A DNA stretch of 28,699 nt from Cacconaster sp964598495 (GCA_964598495.1 CAZRBY010000022.1:1-28699), one strand, 5' to 3'; shown: positions 7,622 to 17,363, counted from the first letter of the stretch. The notes: a model not told the origin generated them from the sequence alone. Made by a program: numbers and translations.

Positions 7622-9256
7622 TCAGAACTCAGAACTAATCGATTCCCATATGGAGTCGATTCTGGCTTTGGTTTCCTCGGCCGAGGTGACGATATCGGGC
7701 CATTCGCGGTCAAAGCCTTTCATTCCTTTTTTGGAGGTGGCATCGAGATGTAGAATTCCATTTTTGATGACAGAATCGCGTTCTGCATCACAGTTGGCAC
7801 CGAGTAGCCACAATTTGCGATACTCGCTACTATCTTCTTCATCTTTATCAAATGTGATTCTGATGAGCTGATCTAACTCTGAAGGTTCCTTGCGACTGTA
7901 CTCTTTGGTAGTGGCGTCGATACCAAGTTTGCCGCCAAATCCAACTCTGGGGGCAGTATGGTCGAGAATATCCAGAGGTCCTTTACTCACCAAAGTATCG
8001 GTTTCCGGAAAATAATGTTTGCAAATAGTCTCCTTGAGCGCATTGTGGTCGCGGATGTCAATATCTTCATCCACCACAATCAGAAACTTATTGAACATCA
8101 TCTGACCGGCTCCCCACAATGCATTGGCCACCTTGAAGGCTTGACCATAATAACTCTTTCTTATTTTAACAACAGCGAAATTGTGCCCCACACCCTCCTC
8201 AGGCAGGTAGAGGTCCTCTATTTCGGGAGAAATCGCAAATTTGATAGGGGCCAAAAATATCTTCTCTGTCGCTAAAGCGATAAACCTGTCCTCCTGCGGG
8301 GGAACTCCGACAATCGTTGCAGGATATATAGCGTCCTTCCGGTGGGAAATGCAGGTAACGTGGAACTGCGGATAATAATCCTCAAGCGAATAGAATCCCG
8401 TATGGTCACCGAAAGGCCCCTCTATGACAAGCGGCTCACTTTTTTGTACATAGCCCTCAATCACAAAATCGCAATCTGCGGGGACCTTGATTTTTTGGGT
8501 AAAACACTCCACCATCTCCACCGGTTTGCCCCGCAGAAATCCGGCGAGCAGATACTCGTCAATCCCTTCCGGAAGGGGAGCGGTGGCGCAATAGGTATAG
8601 ACGGGATCTCCTCCGAGGCAGATGGCTACAGGAAGTCTGTGCCCGGACTCTGAAAGATGTTTTGCGCCGGTTTTGTGCTTGTGCCAGTGCATTCCGGTGG
8701 TGTTGTCGTTAAATACCTGCATCCTGTACATTCCGACATTGCGCTGTCCGGTGACGGGACTGACGGTATGAACAAGGGGAAGGGTGATAAATCTGCCGCC
8801 ATCCTGCGGCCAGCACTTGAGTATCGGCAGGTCGCTCAAACTTGCATTGTACTTTACCACCTCCTGGCAGGGAGCGGATCTCCTGTGATTTACCGGAAGC
8901 CATCGTGATGCCTCTCTGAGCAGGGGAAACATCTTTAGTTTTTCCATCAGAGTACTCTTTTCTTTGAGTACCTGATTTATGATATTTTCAAATTTCTGCT
9001 GAATATCTTCGAATGAATCGGCTCCGAGAGTGTATAGAATACGCTTTTCTGAGCCCATCATATTGGTCAGAACGGGATACCTTGTACCGGTATTTTCAAA
9101 GAGGAGGGCTTTTCCTCCGCCCGGCATTTTGCTGACACGGTCGGTTACTTCAGCAATCTCCAATACGGGATCCACGAACTCCTTGATGCGGATAAGTTCT
9201 CCTTTGGCTTCCAGAAATTTTACATAATCCGAGAGACTGCTGAACATATTCTTCAA
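7622..9256 (-). CDS. UbiD family prenyl-FMN-dependent decarboxylase
   Basis: UbiD enzymes decarboxylate aromatic or unsaturated acids with prenylated FMN. This 544-residue protein has the family's central signature EGPFGDHTGFYS at 279-290, the upstream metal and cofactor region RNVGMYRMQVFND (172-184) with MHWH at 189-192, and GVPPQED further on. In Bacteroidetes this group is usually annotated as menaquinone biosynthesis decarboxylase; that role is plausible, but no other menaquinone gene and no UbiX flavin prenyltransferase is in the window. It is the last gene of the coaD-led unit, 3 bp after the FAD oxidoreductase, so the two may share a metabolic role. Confidence 0.85.
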   Translation of the reverse strand: MKNMFSSLSDYVKFLEAKGELIRIKEFVDPVLEIAEVTDRVSKMPGGGKALLFENTGTRYPVLTNMMGSEKRILYTLGADSFEDIQQKFENIINQVLKEKSTLMEKLKMFPLLREASRWLPVNHRRSAPCQEVVKYNASLSDLPILKCWPQDGGRFITLPLVHTVSPVTGQRNVGMYRMQVFNDNTTGMHWHKHKTGAKHLSESGHRLPVAICLGGDPVYTYCATAPLPEGIDEYLLAGFLRGKPVEMVECFTQKIKVPADCDFVIEGYVQKSEPLVIEGPFGDHTGFYSLEDYYPQFHVTCISHRKDAIYPATIVGVPPQEDRFIALATEKIFLAPIKFAISPEIEDLYLPEEGVGHNFAVVKIRKSYYGQAFKVANALWGAGQMMFNKFLIVVDEDIDIRDHNALKETICKHYFPETDTLVSKGPLDILDHTAPRVGFGGKLGIDATTKEYSRKEPSELDQLIRITFDKDEEDSSEYRKLWLLGANCDAERDSVIKNGILHLDATSKKGMKGFDREWPDIVTSAEETKARIDSIWESISSEF

Positions 9257-9259
9257 TTT

Positions 9260-12085
9260 TTATTTGCCTGTATCCACTCCTGCCGCCTTTGCAACAAGGT
9301 AAATGATTGATTTGAACTCTATGCCGCTGTGGCGTGAAAGACCGATTTCACAGGTGCGGCTGGTAGCATAGCCGTGATCGCACCCTTCGCTTTGTCTTTT
9401 GAGGTCCCTCAATCCGTGCTCATTAAGTTCAGGAAAGAAGAATCCTCTGTCACCTGCAAAGCCGCAGCAATTGGAATCCATCACCACAACCTCACGTGCG
9501 CATTTGCGCGCTACATTCTCCAGGTGTGATTCCACTTCCATATTCTTTGCGGAACATACTGCAAAAATCGCTACTTTTTCATCCACGGGCTTCAATTCAA
9601 GGCGGTCAAGCAGATATTTGTCTATAAATTCCGCCGGTTCATAGAGTTTGAGTTCATCCTCCATATTGGTGCGCATCGTGTAAAGACAGGGGCTCATATC
9701 ACACAGAACCGGATATTTTCCATTACCGGAAGCTTTAAGAAGGGCAGCTTTAAGTTCATCGGAGGCCTTTTTGCCCGCTTCCACATAGCCTTTGCTGGAG
9801 AAGAGCATTCCACAGCAGAGTTTATCCATATTTTCGGGATAGATGATCTGGTATCCGGCAGCGGTAAGCAAGGCTTCAGTCATGCGGGTGATCTCTTTTT
9901 CCTTGCTGTAACTCTTCGATGTGCCCATACTTCTGGTGATGCAGGAGGGGAAATAGACCACTTTGAGCTCTTTCTCGGGGAATGTACGCTTTTTGATCTT
10001 GTTTGCACCTGTAGGCATATGTTCATTCCATAATGGAATCAGTTTGAATGTGACAGTTCTAAGTCCTCTTGCAATGGAGCCGAAAAGTTTTTTACCTAAT
10101 ATAAGTCGCAAACCATGGAGCAATTTGAGTCCGCAGCGCATAAAGGCTGTGATGCTACCCATATATCCTGCTATCTTTAGAGCCCTCTTTTCACCTTTGG
10201 GTGAATGGCTTTCGTGTCTTATCTCTTTGATGAGTTTGCCGGTATCGGCTTTTACAGGGCAATGTAGGTAGCAAAGAGAGTCGGTAGCGCAGGTTCGTTC
10301 TCCTGCATAGCGGTAGAGTTTTGCTATTTCGGCGGCACGGTGAGGCTCCTCTCCGGTGCACTTCAGACGTTCAAGTTCGCGAAATACGGTAATCCTCTGG
10401 CGGGGCGAAAGTGTGAGTCCTTCTGCTACACAGTGGTCTTCACAGAATCCGCACTCCATACATTTGTCAACGACGGGTCGTGTAGAGGGGATAGGCTTGA
10501 GGTTGCTGATATGTGCTTTGGGATCGGCATTAATTATTACTCCGGGATTGAGGATACCTTTGGGATCAAATATATCCTTAATCTCCTTCATAAGTCTGTA
10601 GGCCTCGCGTCCCCACTCCAGCTCCACAAAAGGAGCCATATTGCGTCCGGTACCATGTTCTGCCTTGAGTGAGCCGTCATATTTGGAAACTACCATATTG
10701 GCAATATCTTCCATGAAAATGCGGTATTTGTCTACTTCCTTTTCTGAGGAAAAATCCTGATTGAACATGAAGTGTAGATTGCCCTCCAGAGCGTGCCCGA
10801 ATATAACGGCATCAGCATAGCCATTCCGTTCAAAAATCTGCCTCAGTTGCATTGTGGCTTCAGCCAGTTTGTCGATAGGGAAGCAGACATCCTCAATGAT
10901 GGCTGTGGTGCCGGATTTTCTCAATCCTGCTACTGTGGGAAGTATCTCCTTGCGGATTTTCCAAAGCATTGCCTGCTCTTTGGCATCGGTACTGAAACTG
11001 TAGGGAAGTTCGGTGACAATGTGACTTATGGAAGCGGTGATCGCCTCTATATTGGTCTTAAGTTCCTCTGCAGATGCGGCTCTTGTCTCGATCAGCAATA
11101 TACAGCTCTCTTCTCCTATAGTCTTGAGGTACTCAGGAATACCGGGTGTCCGGTCGGCTGAGCGCACACCTGTCCTGTCAATGAGCTCGACCGCCGACAC
11201 CTTCTGTTTCTTGAGAATCTGTGCTGCAGTGCAGGCATCCTTGATGGAGGTGAAGACCACCATTGCAAGGGCTTTGTTCGGGTGTTCAATGACTGTATTA
11301 TAGGTTACGGAGGAGATGAAGGCGAGCGTGCCTTCCGATCCTATTATGAGATGCTTGAGAATATCTATACCGTCACTATAGTCCGTAAAGGCATTTAGCG
11401 AGTAGCCGGTGGTGTTTTTAATTTTATATTTCTTTATTATGCGTTCTTTTAGCTCATTATCGGCTGCTATGTCGGCGGAGATTCTTTCCAGGGATCCGAG
11501 CAACTCCTTATGACTCTCCTTGAAACTACGTACGGAAGCTTCGTCGGCGGTGTCGAGGAGAGTGCCGTCGGGGAGTATGATGCGGATGTCAGCCAGGGTT
11601 TTGTAGGAGTTTTCCGATGTGCCGCAGCACATTCCGCTGGCATTGTTGGCTGCGATGCCACCTATCATTGCGGCATCTATGGATGCGGGGTCGGGACCTA
11701 TTTTACGTCCGTAAGGTGCAAGGTAGCGGTTGGCGATGGAGCCCCTGATACCTGGTTGGAGGCGTATTTTAAGTCCGTGATCGAGGATTTTATGCTCTTT
11801 CCATCCGTGGGATGCTACGACGAGGATAGAGTCGCTGATGGCCTGTCCGGAGAGTGAAGTGCCTGCGGCCCTAAATGTTACCGCAAGTCCCATGTCGTTG
11901 GCATTGGTGAGTATGGCAGCTATTTCATCCTCGCTGTTTGCCTTGATTACCAGTTTGGGAATTAGTCTGTAAAATGAAGCATCCGTTCCGAATGCCAATG
12001 TACTGAGGGCATCGTGGAGCATCCTCTTCTCAGGAATGAAGTTTTTGAGCCTGTCATAAAACTCTTTGTACTTGCCTGCAATCAT
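9260..12085 (-). CDS. FAD-linked oxidase fused to Fe-S/CCG subunit (GlcD-GlpC type)
   Basis: This 941-residue fusion begins with a PCMH-type FAD-binding domain (about 40-260; FRAAGTSLSGQA at 71-82). The FAD-oxidase C-terminal domain follows (about 265-520; GHALEGNLHF at 430-439, EHGTGR at 476-481). A ferredoxin-like part has CMECGFCEDHC at 542-552 and a second cluster with C599, C605 and C609. Two cysteine-rich CCG domains close the protein (DKLCCGML and DSNCCGFAG). The architecture matches YdiJ-like and D-lactate or D-2-hydroxyglutarate dehydrogenases, which oxidise 2-hydroxyacids and pass electrons toward quinone. The substrate cannot be told from sequence. It overlaps the preceding gene by 4 bp (ATGA). 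Confidence 0.88.
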   Translation of the reverse strand: MIAGKYKEFYDRLKNFIPEKRMLHDALSTLAFGTDASFYRLIPKLVIKANSEDEIAAILTNANDMGLAVTFRAAGTSLSGQAISDSILVVASHGWKEHKILDHGLKIRLQPGIRGSIANRYLAPYGRKIGPDPASIDAAMIGGIAANNASGMCCGTSENSYKTLADIRIILPDGTLLDTADEASVRSFKESHKELLGSLERISADIAADNELKERIIKKYKIKNTTGYSLNAFTDYSDGIDILKHLIIGSEGTLAFISSVTYNTVIEHPNKALAMVVFTSIKDACTAAQILKKQKVSAVELIDRTGVRSADRTPGIPEYLKTIGEESCILLIETRAASAEELKTNIEAITASISHIVTELPYSFSTDAKEQAMLWKIRKEILPTVAGLRKSGTTAIIEDVCFPIDKLAEATMQLRQIFERNGYADAVIFGHALEGNLHFMFNQDFSSEKEVDKYRIFMEDIANMVVSKYDGSLKAEHGTGRNMAPFVELEWGREAYRLMKEIKDIFDPKGILNPGVIINADPKAHISNLKPIPSTRPVVDKCMECGFCEDHCVAEGLTLSPRQRITVFRELERLKCTGEEPHRAAEIAKLYRYAGERTCATDSLCYLHCPVKADTGKLIKEIRHESHSPKGEKRALKIAGYMGSITAFMRCGLKLLHGLRLILGKKLFGSIARGLRTVTFKLIPLWNEHMPTGANKIKKRTFPEKELKVVYFPSCITRSMGTSKSYSKEKEITRMTEALLTAAGYQIIYPENMDKLCCGMLFSSKGYVEAGKKASDELKAALLKASGNGKYPVLCDMSPCLYTMRTNMEDELKLYEPAEFIDKYLLDRLELKPVDEKVAIFAVCSAKNMEVESHLENVARKCAREVVVMDSNCCGFAGDRGFFFPELNEHGLRDLKRQSEGCDHGYATSRTCEIGLSRHSGIEFKSIIYLVAKAAGVDTGK

Positions 12086-13575
12086 AATGTGTCCAATAAT
12101 TCGAAAAGATGTTCCGCTCCCAGTTCTCTGCCTATAACGCGTTTTTTTCTGTCAAGCAGGTAAATCTGCGGTACCGTACGAACATCATAAAGTGAATCAA
12201 GTCCGGATTCCCCGGTTTTATTCCACAAATATACCCATTTTTTCGGGTTTCTCTTCTGAAAATCACGCCAGGATTCCTCATCCCCACCTACATAAACGGA
12301 TTTTACCTTAACTCCTTTTTTTCTGAGATATTTTTCTTTTTCAGCCAGAGCAAGCGCTTCTTTATGACATTCTTCACAAGAAATCAGATAAAACCAAAGG
12401 ATTGTGTATCTTGAGCAGCCTTTAAGCAGTCGGCGTTCTCGTCCTTTACTATCTGTGAGGAAAAGATCGGAAGCCTTTTCTCCGGGGAGATTGGTGGATG
12501 AGAGTCTGATGTCGCGGGAAATGTTGTTCAGATACTCCATAGGCCAGTATTCCTTTTTTTCGAGTATGTAGTTATGCCCGATGTCAAGAGCTCCCTGCTG
12601 GAAAGCCGCCCCGGGGGTGTTTTTTAAGAAAGAATAGAGTTCGTGAAATGTTTCGCGATAAAGCGTCGAATCCGATTCCGTCCTTCGGAAAAAAGTTTCC
12701 GCAACCTGGTCTATTACATCTTTATCTACAGGCTCCATTGATGAGAATATATTGTTGAAGAGTTTCCTGAACTCATTGCTCTCATTCAATTTGACATCCA
12801 GAAGACGGCACAGCGCTTCACAGTTGAGTTTGCGGCCGGTTATGATATTGAATCTGTCGATGAGAAACATTGATGGAGTTGTCAGCACTCCATATTTCAT
12901 GTGATACGAACTGCTTACTTCGGGATCCCATAGATGAAGAATAGTGACATAAGGATTGGCAATATCCCCGAAAATCAGCTTCACATACTCTTCCCATTCT
13001 TCGCGGTTATCCTGTGTGTAGACTGCAAATATGGTAACTCTCGGGCCGGAATACTCTTTCGCAAATCTGGCCAGTTGTGGAGTTTCTTCCTTGCAGGTAG
13101 CGCATTTGTCATCGTAGAAATAGAGTATCTTCCACTGGCAGTCACCTTTGAGTATGTTCATCATATAGCCATCAATGCTCTCGAGAATGAGCTCAGGAGC
13201 ATCACATCCGATCATTGACGATCGGTTGAATTCCGCAAAAGTATAGAGCAGATGCCAACTTTCAGGGTTGGCCCATTCGAGTTTTCCATTGAGAAACCAG
13301 TTGTCTGCAATGTGGAGTGAAACCGCCTCCATCCCCATCACCGGAGAACCATAAAAATAGTCAAATGCAGCTCCGGCAACTTTAGCCTGCTCTTTTTTGT
13401 CCGGAAGGGCGGTTATCAGGCGATCAATCCTGGATGTTATGGTGTCGGTGGGATAATAGATCAGACTATCGAAGTATTCTTCGATGCCTTTGTGGAGTTT
13501 GGCCGTGTTCTGGCCCGATGTGGAAAAGATTCCGATGACCAGGACGAAAACCAAAGATAATACCCTTAGTTTCAT
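12082..13575 (-). CDS. Secreted double thioredoxin-like protein (DUF5106/TlpA type)
   Basis: This 497-residue protein has a signal peptide (about 1-21, cleaved near TSG|Q), so it acts in the periplasm. Residues 25-130 look like the helical DUF5106 region that precedes thioredoxin domains in Bacteroidetes. Two thioredoxin-like domains follow. The first has CATC at 158-161 and cis-Pro in TTPSMF (232-237). The second has CEEC at 400-403 and cis-Pro in TVPQIYLLD. Both therefore keep redox cysteines. The role is probably thiol-disulfide exchange or cytochrome maturation; the partner is unknown. It lies 14 bp after coaD and overlaps the FAD oxidoreductase gene by 4 bp. Confidence 0.82.
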   Translation of the reverse strand: MKLRVLSLVFVLVIGIFSTSGQNTAKLHKGIEEYFDSLIYYPTDTITSRIDRLITALPDKKEQAKVAGAAFDYFYGSPVMGMEAVSLHIADNWFLNGKLEWANPESWHLLYTFAEFNRSSMIGCDAPELILESIDGYMMNILKGDCQWKILYFYDDKCATCKEETPQLARFAKEYSGPRVTIFAVYTQDNREEWEEYVKLIFGDIANPYVTILHLWDPEVSSSYHMKYGVLTTPSMFLIDRFNIITGRKLNCEALCRLLDVKLNESNEFRKLFNNIFSSMEPVDKDVIDQVAETFFRRTESDSTLYRETFHELYSFLKNTPGAAFQQGALDIGHNYILEKKEYWPMEYLNNISRDIRLSSTNLPGEKASDLFLTDSKGRERRLLKGCSRYTILWFYLISCEECHKEALALAEKEKYLRKKGVKVKSVYVGGDEESWRDFQKRNPKKWVYLWNKTGESGLDSLYDVRTVPQIYLLDRKKRVIGRELGAEHLFELLDTL

Positions 13576-13589
13576 ACCTGTATAGAATA

Positions 13590-14072
13590 CTATTTGTGAA
13601 TGTAATCGTTGATGTCAATGCCGGGCGGCAAAAAACATTTGGCATCTCCGCCGTTCATGAGAACGTCTCTGACTACTGTCGAGGAGATAAATGAATATTC
13701 GTGTCCGGCAGGGATGAAGATGCTGGAAATCTCCGGTGCCATTTTGCGGTTGGCCTGGGCGATAACGCTTTCAAGTTCGAAATCGGTGGTGGTTCTCAAA
13801 CCCCTTATGATGCATACTGCGCCTCTTTTTCTGCAGTAATCCACAGTGAGGCCGGTGTATGAGTCTACTTCTACGCGTTCCATATCTCCGATGGCCTTCT
13901 TTATCATCTCGACTCTGGCTTCAGGGGAAAAGAGTCCTCCTTTGGAACTGTTGTATCCAACTGCCACGATGACTTTGTCAAAAAGTTTCAGTGCGGATTT
14001 CAATACATCCAGATGTCCCATCGTAAATGGATCAAAAGAGCCCGGAAAAAGTGCAAGTCTCATATTTTTCAT
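13590..14072 (-). CDS. coaD: Phosphopantetheine adenylyltransferase
   Basis: CoaD transfers AMP from ATP to 4'-phosphopantetheine, the penultimate step of coenzyme A synthesis. The 160-residue length is typical. The nucleotidyltransferase motif FPGSFDPFTMGH is at 9-20, where TMGH is the T/HxGH site. IRGLRTTTDFELE and the ATP-binding ISSTVVRD near the C-terminus complete the family signature. An ATG three codons in (14063) is an alternative start. It is the first gene of a unit continuing into the thioredoxin, FAD oxidase and UbiD genes, with a well-spaced promoter upstream. Confidence 0.95.
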   Translation of the reverse strand: MKNMRLALFPGSFDPFTMGHLDVLKSALKLFDKVIVAVGYNSSKGGLFSPEARVEMIKKAIGDMERVEVDSYTGLTVDYCRKRGAVCIIRGLRTTTDFELESVIAQANRKMAPEISSIFIPAGHEYSFISSTVVRDVLMNGGDAKCFLPPGIDINDYIHK

Positions 14073-14088
14073 ATCAGAAATTACGCTG

Positions 14089-14119
14089 CGAAGTTATATC
14101 TAAAAAACAAGATTTCAAA
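14089..14119 (-). promoter_or_regulatory. Promoter of the coaD unit
   Basis: On the minus strand TTTG (14119-14116), exactly 19 bp, then TAACTTCG (14096-14089) fits the Bacteroidetes -33/-7 pattern with one mismatch in the -7 box. It lies between the ung stop and the coaD ATG, so coaD need not depend on readthrough from lon-ung. Confidence 0.6.
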
Positions 14120-14125
14120 AACTTA

Positions 14126-14799
14126 TTACAAGCTCCAGTCAATGGGGGAGAGCCCGCGGCTTACAAGTGCCTCGTTTGTCATGGAGAAATGTCTGCATCC
14201 GAAAAAAGCTCCCCTTGCGAGAGGCGAAGGGTGTGCCGCTTCAAATACAAAGTGTTTGGAAGTGTCGATCAGATCCTTTTTGCTCCTTGCAAAATTACCC
14301 CAGAGCAGAAAAACAATATTTTCGCGTTCCTGAGAAAGGATGCGGATGACGGCATCGGTAAACTCCATCCATCCTATGTTGCCGTGTGAGGCAGCTTCAG
14401 AGGCTCTTACGGTAAGCACTGCGTTGAGAAGGAAAACCCCCTGACGTGCCCATCCCTCAAGAGAGCCATCCTTTTGGAGTGTGATGCCCAGATCATTTTC
14501 TATCTCCTTGTAAATATTGAGCAGGGAAGGGGGCGGCTGAACTCCGTGCGGCACTGAAAAGGAGAGGCCGTGAGCCTGTCCTGGTCCATGATAGGGGTCC
14601 TGGCCAAGGATTACAACCTTTACCTTATTTATGGGCGTAAGATCGAAAGCATTGAAAATCTTGGGTCCGGGAGGATATATTATCCGTCCCTGTCGCTTTN
14701 NNNNNNNNNACGGAGGGTCTCCACGAGAGAGGCAAAATAGGGCTTTTTAAATTCCTCACTCAGAGCCTCTTTCCAGCTGCTTTCAATCTTTACATCCAT
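14126..14799 (-). CDS. ung: Uracil-DNA glycosylase, interrupted by assembly gap
   Basis: Ung removes uracil from DNA. The first 30 residues (MDVKIESSWKEALSEEFKKP onward) are encoded at 14799-14710. Then come 10 N, and the protein resumes with KRQGRIIYPPG and runs to 14126. The catalytic motif GQDPYHGPGQAHGLSFSV and the HPSPLA loop with the second catalytic residue are both intact. The two halves are out of frame if the N run is counted as exactly 10 bases, but the flanks join with only a few residues missing relative to the family, so this is a placeholder gap and not a pseudogene. The ATG lies 2 bp after the lon stop codon, so it is probably co-transcribed with lon. Confidence 0.9.
14700..14709. 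other. Assembly gap (10 N)
   Basis: Ten unresolved bases fall inside ung. The round number and the frame mismatch across it suggest a scaffolder's placeholder of unknown true length. With the A at 14699, eleven positions separate two intact codons, which is not a multiple of three. Confidence 0.98.
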
Positions 14800-14801
14800 A
14801 A

Positions 14802-17216
14802 TTATTTTTCTGAAAAGACGTAATTGACAACCTCATCAATCGTTTTCACATATTTGAATTCGAGGCCCTCTATGTAGATCTCTTTGATCTCCTTGATATC
14901 CTTCTCATTCTCATAAGAGAGGACTATTGTTTTGACTCCGGCCCTTTTTGCCGCAAGGATTTTCTCCTTTATGCCTCCCACGGGGAGGACCTTGCCTCTC
15001 AGAGTGATTTCACCTGTCATTGCTATGCCGCTACGGATACTCTTTCCGCGTAGCGCAGAAGCAATTGCAGTTACCATAGTAATGCCTGCCGAGGGACCGT
15101 CCTTAGGGATGGCTCCTTCAGGTACGTGAATGTGGAAATCCTTTTTATAGAAACTCTTCCCGTCAACTCCCGAGAGTTCGGGGTGGGCCTTCAGATATTG
15201 GAGTGCTATCGTTGCCGACTCTTTCATCACATCTCCGAGATTGCCGGTGGTGGAGAGAACTCCCTTACCTTCGCTCAGGCTGCACTCTACAAAGAGAATG
15301 TCGCCACCCATCTCAGTCCAGGCAAGTCCGGTAACCACTCCGGGAGCTTCGTTACCCTCCTGTATGCCGGGCTGGTTGGTTGGCAATCCGAGGTAATCTC
15401 TGATATCGTTGCCGTTGAGTACCGGCTTAAGCTCCTCTTCAAGGGCTATCTTCTTGGCAGTAATACGTGCTATCTTGGCAATCTGCTTGTCAAGGCCTCT
15501 TACTCCCGACTCACGCGTGTAGCAATCTATAATAGTGTCTATCGCCTCTCTTGAGAGCTGCATGTCCTCTTTTTTGAGGCCGTGGGCTTCAATCTGTTTG
15601 GGGATAAGATATCCTTCCGCAATGGCTACCTTCTCCTGTGCGAGATAGCCGGAGACATTGATGAGCTCCATTCTGTCGCGGAGCGCCGGATGTATGGTAG
15701 TTACGTTATTAGCAGTAGTGATGAAAAGCACCCTCGAGAGATCGTAGTCGATATCGAGATAATTGTCGTGGAATGCGGTATTCTGTTCAGGGTCGAGTAC
15801 TTCGAGCAGTGCTGATGCGGGGTCGCCTCTGAAGTTGTCTCCAACCTTGTCAATTTCATCCAGTACTATCACAGGATTGCAACTGCCGGCCCTTTTGATG
15901 GTTTGGATTATTCGACCGGGCATTGCACCGATATATGTCCTCCTGTGCCCTCTGATTTCGGATTCGTCATGGAGTCCTCCGAGAGATATTCTTCCGTATT
16001 TTCTGCCAAGGGTACGTGCCACAGATTTGCCGAGAGAGGTTTTACCCACGCCGGGAGGCCCGTGAAGGCAGATTATGGGGGATTTCATATCACCTTTGAG
16101 CTTGAGTACGGCAAGGTATTCAATGATTCTCTCCTTGACCTTTTCAAGACCGTAATGGTCCTCGTCGAGGATTTTCTGTGCATTTTTCATATCCAGATTA
16201 TCCTCTGTACCCTCATCCCAAGGGAGGTCGGTCAGAAACTCCACATAAGAATACTGTATATTGAAGTCAGGTGAACTCGGGTTGGTGTTTTCCAGTTTTT
16301 TAAGCTCTTTTTCAAATGCGTCCGCAGCATACTGAGGCCATTTTTTGTTGGCCGCCTTCTCCCTCAACTGGGAAAAGTCATGCTGATCGGAACCGATGCC
16401 CAGCTCTTCTTGAATGGTCTTGAGCTGGTTGCTCAGATAGTACTCTCTCTGCTGCTGGTCTATCTCGCTTTTTACCTTCCTCTGGATGTCATCCTTGATC
16501 TTTAGAATTTCAATCTGGCGGTTTAGCAGTTCAAGCAGTTTGAGTGCCCTCTCCTTGAGTGATGCGAGACGGAGCAATTCGACTTTGTCGACGATGTTGT
16601 CAATATCTATGCTTGAGGCAATGAAATTGATGAGGAACTCGTACCCTTCCAGATTCTTTATGGCGAATCCCGCCTCCGAAGGAAGGTTTGGGGAGAGTCT
16701 TATGATATGAAGTGCAGCATCCTTGATACTGTCGGTTATAGCATCCATATCGTTGTCGTTCTTGTCGGGAACTATATCATCAAGGTAGGTCACCTGCGCC
16801 ATAAGATAGGGTGCAGTGATATTTATCTGCTCAATCTTGAATCTGCGGAGACCCTGAACGATAGCGGTTATTGTCTTGTCGGGCATCTCGATGATTTTAA
16901 TGATTTTGCCCAGGGTTCCCACTTCGAACAGCTCATCAGGCTGGGGATCTTCCACTTTTGCATCAATCTGAGTGACAACTCCGATCAAACGGTTGGATTT
17001 GTATGATTCGTTAATCAGACGGATTGATTTCTCTCTGCCTATGGTAACCGGTATTACAGTCTCAGGGAAAAGAATGGCATTCCTGAGTGTCAATATCGGC
17101 AAGACAGGAGGCATCTCACTCTCTTTGAGACTCTGTATATTATCGATGTTCATCACAGGGATAATGTTCACTTCCGGTGAGTTTGCTGAGAAAATGTTGT
17201 CAAATATATCTTTCAT
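14802..17216 (-). CDS. lon: ATP-dependent protease Lon
   Basis: Lon is a hexameric cytosolic protease that degrades misfolded and regulatory proteins. The 804-residue length is standard. The N-terminal substrate-binding LON domain is at about 38-235, beginning PVLPILTLRNAILFPE. The AAA+ module has Walker A GPPGVGKT at 386-393 and Walker B VIVLDEID at 449-456. The C-terminal protease domain carries the catalytic serine S709 in PKDGPSAG and the partner lysine in the GGIKEK segment (about 750-752). It is divergent from the HU gene, across a 190-bp region with promoters in both directions, and is followed directly by ung. Confidence 0.97.
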   Translation of the reverse strand: MKDIFDNIFSANSPEVNIIPVMNIDNIQSLKESEMPPVLPILTLRNAILFPETVIPVTIGREKSIRLINESYKSNRLIGVVTQIDAKVEDPQPDELFEVGTLGKIIKIIEMPDKTITAIVQGLRRFKIEQINITAPYLMAQVTYLDDIVPDKNDNDMDAITDSIKDAALHIIRLSPNLPSEAGFAIKNLEGYEFLINFIASSIDIDNIVDKVELLRLASLKERALKLLELLNRQIEILKIKDDIQRKVKSEIDQQQREYYLSNQLKTIQEELGIGSDQHDFSQLREKAANKKWPQYAADAFEKELKKLENTNPSSPDFNIQYSYVEFLTDLPWDEGTEDNLDMKNAQKILDEDHYGLEKVKERIIEYLAVLKLKGDMKSPIICLHGPPGVGKTSLGKSVARTLGRKYGRISLGGLHDESEIRGHRRTYIGAMPGRIIQTIKRAGSCNPVIVLDEIDKVGDNFRGDPASALLEVLDPEQNTAFHDNYLDIDYDLSRVLFITTANNVTTIHPALRDRMELINVSGYLAQEKVAIAEGYLIPKQIEAHGLKKEDMQLSREAIDTIIDCYTRESGVRGLDKQIAKIARITAKKIALEEELKPVLNGNDIRDYLGLPTNQPGIQEGNEAPGVVTGLAWTEMGGDILFVECSLSEGKGVLSTTGNLGDVMKESATIALQYLKAHPELSGVDGKSFYKKDFHIHVPEGAIPKDGPSAGITMVTAIASALRGKSIRSGIAMTGEITLRGKVLPVGGIKEKILAAKRAGVKTIVLSYENEKDIKEIKEIYIEGLEFKYVKTIDEVVNYVFSEK

Positions 17217-17300
17217 GTGTCAAAATGTCAGTAATAAAACTCAAATAAACCGTTTTTATACCATTTCAGGTGCCACCCTTATATTAGTCAATCATTATGC

Positions 17301-17308
17301 CAAACTTA
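17301..17308 (-). promoter_or_regulatory. Putative -7 element for lon
   Basis: TAAGTTTG on the minus strand fits TAnnTTTG. No TTTG is seen 19 bp upstream. It would give a leader of roughly 80 bases before the lon ATG at 17216. No HrcA- or CtsR-like inverted repeat was recognised in the intergenic region. Confidence 0.4.
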
Positions 17309-17332
17309 AAAACGAAAAAAAACACATTACTT

Positions 17333-17363
17333 TTTGAATATTAAAAAATTAACTTTAATTTTG
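17333..17363 (+). promoter_or_regulatory. Promoter of the HU gene
   Basis: TTTG (17333-17336), exactly 19 bp, then TAATTTTG (17356-17363): both elements match the Bacteroidetes consensus fully. Transcription should begin near GCAACCCC just after the -7 box, about 37 bp before the ATG. The same GCAACCC follows the -7 box at the right edge of the window. Confidence 0.85.

Noticed and set aside
7557..7871. Plus-strand frame of 104 codons at the end of ubiD
   Set aside because: Most of it is the antisense shadow of ubiD; the product has no recognisable domain.
9260..12085. Split glcD and glpC genes
   Set aside because: The reading frame is continuous for 941 residues and contains all domains in order, so it is a genuine fusion as in other YdiJ-like proteins.
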